In this document: one piece after another, positions 35,947-43,988 of the stretch
Position numbering within the stretch: the first letter of the stretch is position 1
Layout: every line of letters begins with the position of its first letter
Origin: Verrucomicrobia bacterium Tous-C9LFEB
GTDB taxonomy: Bacteria; Verrucomicrobiota; Verrucomicrobiia; Methylacidiphilales; UBA1321
Direction of reading: 5' to 3'
DNA length: 64,000 nt
Assembly: GCA_002304345.1 (NCBI GenBank)
Contig: NEUU01000009.1
Span: forward strand, 103,428 to 167,427
The notes under the pieces: model-generated
The model's input: the letters and a program-made list of their open reading frames with translations, nothing else
Databases searched by the model: none
What the model was told of the DNA's origin: nothing
Program-made: the position numbers and the translations under genes

Positions 35947-36582
35947 TTATTTGCGATCGAGTCGGGAGTAGAATGTAATCGTAACCGGAGTACCTTGCTC
36001 AATCGTCAGCGCCTGAAGATAACGGGAGTTATGCCAGACTCGGGCATAGTAGCGGCCCTCCGGAGCGTTATCGTCTTCGAGTCTCGCGCGCAAATTGTCA
36101 TCGATGGGGGGATTGCTCGTGGAGACGGTGTTGTCATCCCAGTAAATTGGGTTGTGCGCCTTGTCGATTTTCTCAAAGCCGCCATTCTTGAACTCCGTGC
36201 CTTCGACCTTGAAGTCATCATAGCACACAAACATGGGAGTAAGCTCTCGTGTGCTCTTATCGGGAGCTGCGAGGACATAAGGGCCCAGAATGAGGATTAA
36301 AATTCGGCCGCTCTTTTTAGGCGTGATGGTGAATGAGAATTGTTTCCACGTGTGGGTGATCGGAAAGTCGATAAACAGATTGGTATCACCGCCACTGGCT
36401 CCGGCTGTCGTGGCGTGACCGCCCTCGGGGGCCTTCGTGACTTCGAAATCTGCCCCCTGGCGGCCAATCAAATTAATGCTGCCTGAGGCGCTCTCGGCGG
36501 AGTGGGCTGACAGGACCGGGAGGCAGGAGAACAGCGTGACGCCGAGCAGAAGCTTGGCCAGAGATAAGATCGAGCGATTCAT
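35947..36582 (-). CDS. Secreted beta-sandwich protein, possibly carbohydrate-binding
   Basis: 211 residues with a clear signal peptide (LAKLLLGVTLFSCLPVLSAHSA). The mature part is one jelly-roll-like domain (WKQFSFTITPKKSGRILILILG, YDDFKVEGTEFKNGGFEKID), the pattern of CBM4/9-type modules, but no binding residues can be named. It is the first gene of the minus-strand unit 36582 to 30990 and is divergent from the IclR regulator, so it is a likely target of that regulator. Confidence 0.6.
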   Translation of the reverse strand: MNRSILSLAKLLLGVTLFSCLPVLSAHSAESASGSINLIGRQGADFEVTKAPEGGHATTAGASGGDTNLFIDFPITHTWKQFSFTITPKKSGRILILILGPYVLAAPDKSTRELTPMFVCYDDFKVEGTEFKNGGFEKIDKAHNPIYWDDNTVSTSNPPIDDNLRARLEDDNAPEGRYYARVWHNSRYLQALTIEQGTPVTITFYSRLDRK

Positions 36583-36718
36583 AATAACGGGTGGGGTGCT
36601 GGAAGTCTCCGACAGGTTAGCTTGGGTTTACCAAGTCCCGCGAGTCCTTTGCTATCAATACTATTAAACGAGCCCGGCTTGGTTCCAAATTTAAAGTTGT
36701 CATTTGATCTGATAGGTC

Positions 36719-36731
36719 TGATCATTGATCA
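36719..36731. promoter_or_regulatory. TGATC-N3-GATCA palindrome at the IclR start
   Basis: TGATCATTGATCA ends five bases before the ATG at 36737, with further TGATC half-sites at 36704-36709. Position over the start region fits autorepression by the IclR-family protein. Same pattern as at 7994 and 29768. Confidence 0.5.
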
Positions 36732-36736
36732 CTGCC

Positions 36737-37489
36737 ATGCCGCGCAACGAATCGATTCAATCAGTTCAACGGGCCATCCGGATTTTATATGCGGTGGCGG
36801 GAACGGAAGATGGCCGGAGTATTGGCCAGATTGCCGCGGCGGTGGGACTCAAATCCAATACGGTCTATAAATTTATCCGGACTCTCGAGGCGGAACATTT
36901 TCTGGTGCGCAAGGAGAATCCACTCCGCTTTTCCATCGGTCGGGCCATGACCGAATTGAAGCGGCTCGATGATGACCGTCACCTCCTCACTGTTGCGGCG
37001 AAGGTGTTGATGAAAGTGCACACGAAAATGCCCTCGGGAAGTTTCGGCCTCATGGAGCATCAGTCCGGGGATACCTATGTGCGCCTGAATATCGAATCCA
37101 AGCGACCGGGCGTATTGGTGCGTCCTCGCGAGCGACGATTTCACCCCTACGGCAAAGCCAGTTCGCTGGTCTTCCTCGCGTACGCCCCTCAGGAGGAATA
37201 CGATCAGTTTTTCCGCATTCATCCCTTCGAAGTGGAGGGCAAGAGTATTTGGAAGACGCGGGAGCGATTGGAAGCGTGCCTTGCCAAGATTCGTCGGCTC
37301 GGCTACGCGCAGGCCGAATTCATCAGCGTGCAGGATTGGCGAGGGATAGCCGTTCCGGTGTTTTCCTCCGGCAAGGAATTGGTGGCTGTGGTCGCGGGCT
37401 ATTATGACATCAATATGCCTGTAGACTCGTGCAAGACGTTGTTTCGCCTTTCGTTTGAAGCCGCCAAGGAAATATCGAGCCGTTTGTGA
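36737..37489 (+). CDS. IclR-family transcriptional regulator
   Basis: 250 residues from the ATG at 36737; the in-frame ATG at 36725 lies inside the palindrome and would add 4 residues. The N-terminal winged helix is typical of IclR: SIQSVQRAIRILYAV, SIGQIAAAVGLKSNTVYKFIRTLEAEHFL. The C-terminal sensor domain is present (LAAKVLMKVHTKMPSGSFGLME region, FHPYGKASSLVFLAY, GYAQAEFISVQDWRGIAVPVF). IclR proteins respond to small acids or sugar-derived metabolites and bind palindromes. It is divergent from the minus-strand unit beginning at 36582. Confidence 0.9.
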   Translation: MPRNESIQSVQRAIRILYAVAGTEDGRSIGQIAAAVGLKSNTVYKFIRTLEAEHFLVRKENPLRFSIGRAMTELKRLDDDRHLLTVAAKVLMKVHTKMPSGSFGLMEHQSGDTYVRLNIESKRPGVLVRPRERRFHPYGKASSLVFLAYAPQEEYDQFFRIHPFEVEGKSIWKTRERLEACLAKIRRLGYAQAEFISVQDWRGIAVPVFSSGKELVAVVAGYYDINMPVDSCKTLFRLSFEAAKEISSRL

Positions 37490-37555
37490 TCCGCTCTATC
37501 GGTTAGGAGAGTCGAGACAGAACGGTCCGGTTGAAACCAGACCAATACGCCGATG

Positions 37556-38632
37556 TTAAGGGTTTGTTTGATCCGCCATTTGTTGCGCTTTCAGTGAGAG
37601 TTCGGCCGCTTTGAAAGCGTATTCCTGAGTCATGGCGTTTTCGGTACGGTTCAGGCAATCGAGGATCAACCGGCCAAAGAAGGGGAAGCCAACTTTGCCT
37701 TTGCAATCGATGAGATGCTCTTTCTCTTGGGTGGTGAGAAGGACGAGGTCGCCGCCCGTGTCGCGAGCGAGGTCGATGTACTTGCGCACTTCAATAAAAC
37801 CTTCGGTACCGAGGATGAAGAGTCTCCCGTCGCCCCACGTGCGCAGGCCATGGGGAGTGAGCCAGTCGAGTCGGCAGTAACAGGACGCGCCGTTGTCAGT
37901 GATCAGGCTCGCTTCACCGAAATCCTCCAGTCCAGGCTTGTCTGGGTTGGCGAAATTCGCCACGCGGGCAAAGTTAATGATGGCATCCTGAGCGCCGGTG
38001 TAGGCGAGAAATTGCTCGAACTGGTGAGAGCCAATGTCGGTTAAAATACCACCGTATCGGGCTTTATCGAAGAACCAATCGGGACGGCTGCTCTTGCTTA
38101 ACCGATGTGGACCGAGATTAATGACCTGGATCACTTTTCCTATGGCCCCTTGAGCGATGAGTTCTCCGGCGTGCCAGGCCGATTCCACATGCAGACGTTC
38201 GCCATAGTAGACCATGTATTTGCGACCGGTTGCGGCGACGACTTTTCGGGTCTCGGCGAGTTGATTGAGAGTGGTGAAGGGGGCCTTGTCGGTGAAATAG
38301 TCTTTGCCCGCCTGCATGACGCGGTGACCGATGGCGCTACGCTCGCAGGGGATGGCTGCAGCGGCGACGAGCTGGATTTCTTTGTCGTCTAGAATTTCTT
38401 CAAAAGAGTCCACCGCCCTGGTCTGTGGGAAGTGTTTGAGAAAATCCGCAAGACGCACGGGATCGCGGTCATAGGCATACTTGAGGACGCCTCCGGCTTC
38501 GATGAGGCCATTGCATTGGCCGAAAATATGACCGTGCTCCAGGAACGCGACAGCAAAAATAAACTCGCCCGGTTTGACTGCTGGCTGCGGTTTACCTGTG
38601 GGAATGTAGTTGGAGTCTAATTGTGATGGCAT
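37556..38632 (-). CDS. Gfo/Idh/MocA-family oxidoreductase
   Basis: 358 residues from the ATG at 38632; an upstream ATG at 38677 adds 15 residues and overlaps nothing. The N-terminal Rossmann domain (FIFAVAFLEHGHIFGQCNGLIEAGG, LVAAAAIPCERSAIGHRVMQAGKDYFTDKAPF) and the C-terminal alpha/beta domain (GPHRLSKSSRPDWFFDKARYGGILTDIGSHQFEQFL with the family H/D pattern) are clear; the usual EKP is DKA here. Such enzymes oxidise or reduce sugars and cyclitols with NAD(P)H. The gene follows the carbohydrate-binding protein gene at 38681 and lies in the unit controlled from the 39234 operator. Confidence 0.85.
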   Translation of the reverse strand: MPSQLDSNYIPTGKPQPAVKPGEFIFAVAFLEHGHIFGQCNGLIEAGGVLKYAYDRDPVRLADFLKHFPQTRAVDSFEEILDDKEIQLVAAAAIPCERSAIGHRVMQAGKDYFTDKAPFTTLNQLAETRKVVAATGRKYMVYYGERLHVESAWHAGELIAQGAIGKVIQVINLGPHRLSKSSRPDWFFDKARYGGILTDIGSHQFEQFLAYTGAQDAIINFARVANFANPDKPGLEDFGEASLITDNGASCYCRLDWLTPHGLRTWGDGRLFILGTEGFIEVRKYIDLARDTGGDLVLLTTQEKEHLIDCKGKVGFPFFGRLILDCLNRTENAMTQEYAFKAAELSLKAQQMADQTNP

Positions 38633-38680
38633 TGAATTGGATTGTGAGAGGGATGATGAAAGTGTTTCGCAATCCACCTC

Positions 38681-39178
38681 TCATTCAATTGCTGTAAGAG
38701 TGATATCCGCTATGTAGAATTTGGCGCCAGCGACATTCAATTGAAATGCAATCCGGGCATTCGGTGTTTCTGCGTTCGGCTGAAAATCATAGGAAAATTC
38801 CTGCCATTCCGCATGAGGTTTGAGTTTTTGGGGTGGGGCCAAGGCTGTGAAAGGTTCGACATCCAGAAGAGCGCTCACATAAATCGGAGCGGCAATATCG
38901 AAATCGGCCTTCATACTGAATTTCAATAGATACTTTTTCCCTTTCTCCATGCGGGTTGCGTATTTGAGCTGATTGAACCAGAGGTGGCCCGCTCCGCTTT
39001 TATCGATCTGAATGATGAGACATTCCTTGCCCGACGGACCATCCGGAGCAACCGTTCGCTTGGCCGTAGCGCCTTGCAAACTGATTATTTTCCAGTGATC
39101 AAAATTCGCGATTTCGCCCGTTTGACAAAAAGCTGTATGGGGCACCAAGACTGTAACGAGAAGAAGGAGGAGTTTCAT
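38681..39178 (-). CDS. Secreted carbohydrate-binding-module protein
   Basis: 165 residues: signal peptide (KLLLLLVTVLVPHTAFC) followed by a single CBM4/9-type beta-sandwich (NFDHWKIISLQGATAKRTV, WFNQLKYATRMEKGKKYLLKFSMKAD, EWQEFSYDF, AGAKFYIADITLTAIE). The family call rests on the alternating pattern of a ligand-binding jelly roll, not on named binding residues. It is followed directly by the oxidoreductase gene. It is divergent from the LacI regulator gene, with a GATATA-N4-TATATY site in the gap. Confidence 0.65.
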   Translation of the reverse strand: MKLLLLLVTVLVPHTAFCQTGEIANFDHWKIISLQGATAKRTVAPDGPSGKECLIIQIDKSGAGHLWFNQLKYATRMEKGKKYLLKFSMKADFDIAAPIYVSALLDVEPFTALAPPQKLKPHAEWQEFSYDFQPNAETPNARIAFQLNVAGAKFYIADITLTAIE

Positions 39179-39233
39179 GGTGTGCGGAGGTTGTGAGATC
39201 GATTTGATAGAATTGGGATTGGAACGCCAGAAT

Positions 39234-39249
39234 GATATAGCGTTATATT
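39234..39249. promoter_or_regulatory. Candidate LacI-family operator, site 1
   Basis: GATATAGCGTTATATT, an imperfect palindrome 55 bases upstream of the minus-strand carbohydrate-binding protein gene and 195 bases upstream of the LacI gene. It shares GATATA-N4-TATATY with sites at 40561 and 43936. Confidence 0.55.
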
Positions 39250-39444
39250 AATTTAGGCAAGTTTTTTGATCGTAAGGCTATTTCGGTTCGATGATTGCTT
39301 CTCTCAAGGTAAGCTCCGCCGAGATCGCGGCGGAGAAATCCATTGTATTTTTGAAGCGAAAAACGATATTGAAGAGGAATCTCACGGTGAGCTGCCAAAT
39401 ATCAGCTCGTCTTCCTTTTCACCTTTGCCATAAAGTTCTATCAG

Positions 39445-40470
39445 ATGAAGCACGCTCCAACGCTGGCCGATATTGCGAAAATTGTCGGAGTGACTCCGAT
39501 GGTTGTCAGTGATGTCTTGAAAAAAAGGAATGATCGTATCCGGGCCTCAGAAGACACCCGGGCCAAGATTTTTCAAGTCGCCAAACAGCTTAACTACCGT
39601 CCCAATGGCTCGGCGCGCGCCATGCGCCAAAACCATTTCAACAATATTGGTTATCTTTCGATTCAGAACGACGATGATTACACGATTGAGGCCATCGAAA
39701 GCGGCATTTGTGAAGTGGCCAACCGGCGCAATTACCGCATCACTTTGATCAAGCATCGGTATGACTGGAATCCTACTGAGTCCGATATTCCCGCCATCTA
39801 TAGAGAGGCTCATCTTGACGCGCTCATTGTCAACATCTGGCGCCATTCGTTGCCGGCCATTGCGGAGAATCTGCTGACGAACGCCGGTTTTCCCATTCTT
39901 TTTTTCAACGACAAAAGACGGTATAACTCTGTCTATGCAGACGATTTGCTCGGCACGCGGTTATTAATGGAGCATTTATTCGGGCAGGGGTACCGGAGGA
40001 TTGCATTTCTGACCTTCAAGAAAGAGCGTATTGGAATTTCTTACAGTTTCACGGACCGGCAGAGGACGTACGAATCGCTCATGAAAAAGGCCGGGTTGAA
40101 GCCGGAAGTGGCCACCATGGAGAACCATCCATTTTTGGATGAGGTCAAGGCGTGGGTGAGGGATTCACGGCCGGAAGCCATCATTTGCACGAACGACAAC
40201 CAGACCTATGTGGTTCAGCGCGCGCTCTATGAGCTGGGATTGCGATCACCCGATGATGTGGCGATCGCGGGTTTCAATGGTGAGATTTTATCCCGTATTT
40301 CACCGGTTCCCTTGACGACCATCCGGCTTCCTTTTCTCAAGATGGCGCATACGCTGGCAGAGATGGCGATCAACCTTTCCGAGTCACCGGAAAAGGGGCC
40401 ATTGCCCTCGGTCAAATTCAAGCCGGAGTTGGTGGTGGCGGCTTCGACGCTGCGGTCAGTCAAGGCATGA
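39445..40470 (+). CDS. LacI-family transcriptional regulator
   Basis: 341 residues. N-terminal LacI helix-turn-helix and hinge: TLADIAKIVGVTPMVVSDVLKKRND, DTRAKIFQVAKQLNYRPNGSARAMR. The periplasmic-binding-protein-like sensor covers the rest (NNIGYLSIQ, LFGQGYRRIAFLTF, EAIICTNDNQTYVVQRALYELGLRSPDDVAIAGFNG, PLTTIRLPFLKM). Typical LacI length is about 330-350. Usually represses until an inducer sugar binds. The GATATA-N4-TATATY sites around the gene make it the obvious candidate for their ligand. Confidence 0.92.
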   Translation: MKHAPTLADIAKIVGVTPMVVSDVLKKRNDRIRASEDTRAKIFQVAKQLNYRPNGSARAMRQNHFNNIGYLSIQNDDDYTIEAIESGICEVANRRNYRITLIKHRYDWNPTESDIPAIYREAHLDALIVNIWRHSLPAIAENLLTNAGFPILFFNDKRRYNSVYADDLLGTRLLMEHLFGQGYRRIAFLTFKKERIGISYSFTDRQRTYESLMKKAGLKPEVATMENHPFLDEVKAWVRDSRPEAIICTNDNQTYVVQRALYELGLRSPDDVAIAGFNGEILSRISPVPLTTIRLPFLKMAHTLAEMAINLSESPEKGPLPSVKFKPELVVAASTLRSVKA

Positions 40471-40560
40471 CCAGTCAACGCATGCGCCTGGCGTGCTAGC
40501 AGTCTGCTAGAGCGAACTGGCATGGTTTTCTGCTTTCACTGCGAAAAAGGCATTGACTTT

Positions 40561-40576
40561 GATATAAGGATATATT
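40561..40576. promoter_or_regulatory. Candidate LacI-family operator, site 2
   Basis: GATATAAGGATATATT, 46 bases upstream of the pseudopilin gene start, immediately after a possible -35 (TTGACT at 40553-40558). Binding here would block the promoter of the pseudopilin/beta-helix unit. Confidence 0.55.
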
Positions 40577-40622
40577 AACTTTTCCCCGGTAAGTCCCTTT
40601 CTTGACAGCCCGATAAACCTAT

Positions 40623-41339
40623 ATGTGGTCGCGATCCCATCCCAAAGCTCGTTTTCGTGCTCCCAGCTTCAGCCTGGCTGAACTGCTCGTGACGGTGGCC
40701 ATTATCTCGATCTTGGCGGCGCTTTTGTTGCCTGCTCTGCAAAAGGGCAGGGTGGCTGCCCTGAAGTCCAAAGGGGCTGGAAATCTTCGTCAGACGGGCG
40801 TGGGAATTCTCGCCTACGCGGGTGATCACGATGGTTATTTCCCGGGGCCGTGCTCCTTCGGTACGTTGCCGTTTTACAACTGGAACGCGGTCCCCATGGG
40901 GGTACTGGCCGGATTCATCGGACCTTATCTGGGGTCGCCGGATTTGCTGGCGGCGCGCAATTATTCCTCGTATATGACCGTGTCCAGTCTTGTCTCGCCG
41001 GGCTTGGTGGCGTGGAATATCTCGACGCTCCAGACCAACAGCCTTGTACCTCATTATATCCAGAATAATACCCTGACGAACGCCGGCTCTGCGTTTCGTA
41101 TCCTTGGCAGCGTCACTACGCCTTGGGTCCAGCAGCCTTTGAAGGTGATGCAGCTTTCCACATTTGGCGATGTCAGCCAGGTCTGGATTTTGAGCGACGT
41201 GGATCAACAATTGAACAATCCGACGGTCTCTGCCAGTGGCTGGTATGGTTCACTTCCTCCCCGGCCCGTCTATCGCGACATTCGTCTGAGACTCTATGCG
41301 GATGGTCATGTCGAGGCGATCAGTATCAACGCGCCTTAA
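40623..41339 (+). CDS. Pseudopilin-like protein, prepilin-type domain with C-terminal DGHVE
   Basis: 238 residues. Prepilin signal SFSLAELLVTVAIISILAALLLPALQKG, then NLRQTGVGILAYAGDHDGYFPGP and a C-terminal RLYADGHVEAISINAP. Same organisation as the proteins at 7203 and 59548. The unit begins downstream of LacI operator site 2, and the stop codon overlaps an ATG (TAATG at 41337-41341) in frame with the next gene, indicating translational coupling. Function of this class is unknown; export through a pilus-like secretion machine is inferred. Confidence 0.88.
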   Translation: MWSRSHPKARFRAPSFSLAELLVTVAIISILAALLLPALQKGRVAALKSKGAGNLRQTGVGILAYAGDHDGYFPGPCSFGTLPFYNWNAVPMGVLAGFIGPYLGSPDLLAARNYSSYMTVSSLVSPGLVAWNISTLQTNSLVPHYIQNNTLTNAGSAFRILGSVTTPWVQQPLKVMQLSTFGDVSQVWILSDVDQQLNNPTVSASGWYGSLPPRPVYRDIRLRLYADGHVEAISINAP

Positions 41340-41362
41340 TGGCCGCTTTTTTTCCTATCTAT

Positions 41363-43894
41363 ATGTCCCAAAAAATCAGACGCTTTTTTGCATGCAGCAT
41401 CGCCTCGCTCTTTCTGGGCTTGGCTCTATTCCCATGTCGTGCGCAAGAAGCGGTCTCCATTCGGAATTTCAGTTTTGAGGAGGGAGTTGAAGGTTGGAAT
41501 CTCGACAAGGATGCAGGCCGCAGCCGGGTGATTTCCGAGGCCGCATGCGTGGGCAGGATGGGATTACGCATTGCCGAGCCGGGTGGAAAACCGGGGGCCG
41601 TGGTTGTTTCCTCCTTCTTCGATATCAAGCCGGGGTTGGGTTATCGTCTCACTTTCCAATCGCGGGCGATAGACGGTCGGTTGGGCTGTGGTTTCTATCT
41701 CCGCTACTACGATGCCGCAGGTCGGGTGCTAAACCATATACCCTATCCTTATGATGTGGATATTGTCGTGCCCAACATGGACGCAGAAAAAGGCTGGACG
41801 ACGTATACACTTGATTCTTTGCCTTCCGAGGGTGCGGTGAGGGGAAGCATCCAGATCGCCACTTGGGGTTCGCGCATCACTCTGGATGTGGATGATATTC
41901 GACTCAGCTCTTATACGCCTGTCGTTGCAGCTCCGTGGTTGTCCACATACAAGCTGACTCCGGCGGACAAGGATCGGTTAACCGCTGCGGATGTCGTGGG
42001 GCCTGATGGTTTGGTCTATCCTGACTGGAGTCGATCGGGCGTGCCGGGGGGTATTCCCCACGTTAAGGCAGTCGTCGGTCCGCAGGCATTTGCCGCGCTT
42101 CGCGGAGCGGACATCTCGGGAGCACTCGAGGAGGCCGTGCGAATGACAGCGGCGGCGGGTGGCGGCGCTATCCAGATTCCAGAAGGGACCTTCTATCTAG
42201 ACCGGACGGTACTGATCGCTGACAGCCACATTGTCCTCCGGGGAGAGGGCATGGACAAAACGCGGATCATCTTCCGGGATCGCATCCCGTATGGCACATT
42301 ACGACTCTTCAATTGGGCGGGCACGGGAAAAGAATTCGGTCCCGGTGCCGCGGCGGAGGTGCAGGCGAATCCAAAGGATCTGGCTTCTCTGCAATTGGCC
42401 AGCGAGGGAAAAGTTCTGGCCAAACAAAATCGCAAAATGCATTGGGGGAATACCTACCAGATTCGCGTTGAGGGGCTCACTCTGCTCCAAAAACTTGGCG
42501 TCGGTGCTCACGTGCTCGAGGCAACGGCGATTTACGCGGACGGTAAACAGTTTGTTCAAAAGTTTCCGATCTTGGTGAGCGATACTGCGGTGGAAGCTCC
42601 TGCCGCCACTTTCAATGCCGCGATTATTTTTGCCGGTAAAGGTCGCGATAACGAACAGAAGCGGTTGGCCCAGGACGGCAAGCGGGGAGACCGCAAGATT
42701 GTATTCGTGACCAATCCCGGCTGGTCGGTGGGTGATCGTATTCGCCTGATTGGACCGACAACAGAGCGCTGGAACAAGATCATCGGCAATCGCGTGGCCT
42801 GGGGTGTTTTTCGGTCGGGCATCTATGAAATCACGGCGGTTAACGGGGCCGAAATTACACTCAACCAACCGCTACGCATTGAGTTCCCCCAAGTCGACGG
42901 TTCCTATGCGGAAAGAATTTTTTTGAATACTGGATGTGGGATCGAGAGCCTTACCTTGGAGCAACAAATCGTCACTAAAAATCCATCGGGGCAGAAGGAC
43001 GCGATGAGCGGGTGGTATGCGATCGAAGATCTTTGGACCAACGGTGTTACTTTTTCATTCCAGCTTGGAAGCTGGATGCGGAACGTGCGCATTGTTAACT
43101 CTGGAAGAAACCCGGTGTACCTTCCCAATACCAAATTCTGTGAAGTCCGCGATTGCGAGTTCGACGATGCTCTTTTCAAAGGCGGCGGCGGGACAGCGTA
43201 TGTGGGTTTTGAAACTGCCTTCGACTGTTTGATGGATTCGGTCGTAACGAAAAAAATGCGCCATGCGCCCGACATCCAGTGGGCGGCTTCCGGAAATGTA
43301 GTGCGCAATTCCAAATTCTATAATAGCGATGCGCAATTTCATGCGGGCTGGGCTCACGAAAACCTGCTGGAGGGAAACCTCATTATTGCCGGGGACGATG
43401 ACATCGAAAATGGCGGTTACGGGCATGGGATCTTTGCCAGCGGACCCTCATCGACTGAGCATGGCCCCGAGGGGCCTCGCAATGTCATTTACAATAACGA
43501 CGTCGTGGCTCCCCATGATGGCATTCATATGGAAGGCGGGAACGAAAACTGGTTGATTCTCTATAACCGGATTCGCTCTGGGGACGGCTATTCGATCTAT
43601 TGCCGCGAGAAAAGTTTTGATCATGTGATTCAGGGCAATGTTTTTGTTGGCGAGCGCTCCAAAACGCCCATGGTCTATTTCGGCGCGCCCAACTGCACCG
43701 GTGTTGAGCTCATCGGGAATAAGTTTTATGGTGCGAGCGCGAAATTGATCGGATTCAACGGTGGGGTAGGTAAAGCGCTGGAAAGGAACAATGAGCTTCT
43801 CTCGTTGAATGAAGCTGCAAAAGCAGCTGTGCCTAAACCCCCCGTGGAATCAATCTACCTCTGGCAAAAAGCGCGGACCAAAGCGCCCCAATAA
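41363..43894 (+). CDS. Secreted right-handed beta-helix protein (pectate-lyase-like)
   Basis: 843 residues from the ATG at 41363; an in-frame ATG at 41339 overlaps the previous stop and would add 8 residues. Signal peptide FFACSIASLFLGLALFPCRA, then a carbohydrate-binding-like jelly roll (FSFEEGVEGWNLDKDAGRSR, to about 190). The main part begins with SGALEEAVRMTAAAGGGAIQIPEGTFYLDRTVLI, the start of the pectate-lyase-3/GH28-type superfamily, and continues as a parallel beta-helix (VRNSKFYNSDAQFHAG, NVIYNNDVVAPHDGIHMEG, HVIQGNVFVG). An insert (about 340-430) breaks the helix early. A polysaccharide lyase or hydrolase is likely, but no catalytic residues can be named. Confidence 0.75.
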   Translation: MSQKIRRFFACSIASLFLGLALFPCRAQEAVSIRNFSFEEGVEGWNLDKDAGRSRVISEAACVGRMGLRIAEPGGKPGAVVVSSFFDIKPGLGYRLTFQSRAIDGRLGCGFYLRYYDAAGRVLNHIPYPYDVDIVVPNMDAEKGWTTYTLDSLPSEGAVRGSIQIATWGSRITLDVDDIRLSSYTPVVAAPWLSTYKLTPADKDRLTAADVVGPDGLVYPDWSRSGVPGGIPHVKAVVGPQAFAALRGADISGALEEAVRMTAAAGGGAIQIPEGTFYLDRTVLIADSHIVLRGEGMDKTRIIFRDRIPYGTLRLFNWAGTGKEFGPGAAAEVQANPKDLASLQLASEGKVLAKQNRKMHWGNTYQIRVEGLTLLQKLGVGAHVLEATAIYADGKQFVQKFPILVSDTAVEAPAATFNAAIIFAGKGRDNEQKRLAQDGKRGDRKIVFVTNPGWSVGDRIRLIGPTTERWNKIIGNRVAWGVFRSGIYEITAVNGAEITLNQPLRIEFPQVDGSYAERIFLNTGCGIESLTLEQQIVTKNPSGQKDAMSGWYAIEDLWTNGVTFSFQLGSWMRNVRIVNSGRNPVYLPNTKFCEVRDCEFDDALFKGGGGTAYVGFETAFDCLMDSVVTKKMRHAPDIQWAASGNVVRNSKFYNSDAQFHAGWAHENLLEGNLIIAGDDDIENGGYGHGIFASGPSSTEHGPEGPRNVIYNNDVVAPHDGIHMEGGNENWLILYNRIRSGDGYSIYCREKSFDHVIQGNVFVGERSKTPMVYFGAPNCTGVELIGNKFYGASAKLIGFNGGVGKALERNNELLSLNEAAKAAVPKPPVESIYLWQKARTKAPQ

Positions 43895-43935
43895 AGGACG
43901 TTAAAACCCTCTTGACCATTTAAGAAGCTCTGTTA

Positions 43936-43951
43936 GATATAATATTATATC
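43936..43951. promoter_or_regulatory. Candidate LacI-family operator, site 3
   Basis: GATATAATATTATATC, a perfect 16-base palindrome, 37 bases before the PEP-CTERM gene start. It overlaps a TATAAT (43938-43943), as expected for a repressor site on a promoter. Confidence 0.6.
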
Positions 43952-43988
43952 AGTCGTTTCTTTACTCCAAACCAATCCAAAAAAAATC

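Noticed and set aside
41123..41362. Upstream extension of the beta-helix gene
   Set aside because: It lies in another frame of the pseudopilin gene; the signal peptide begins at 41363.
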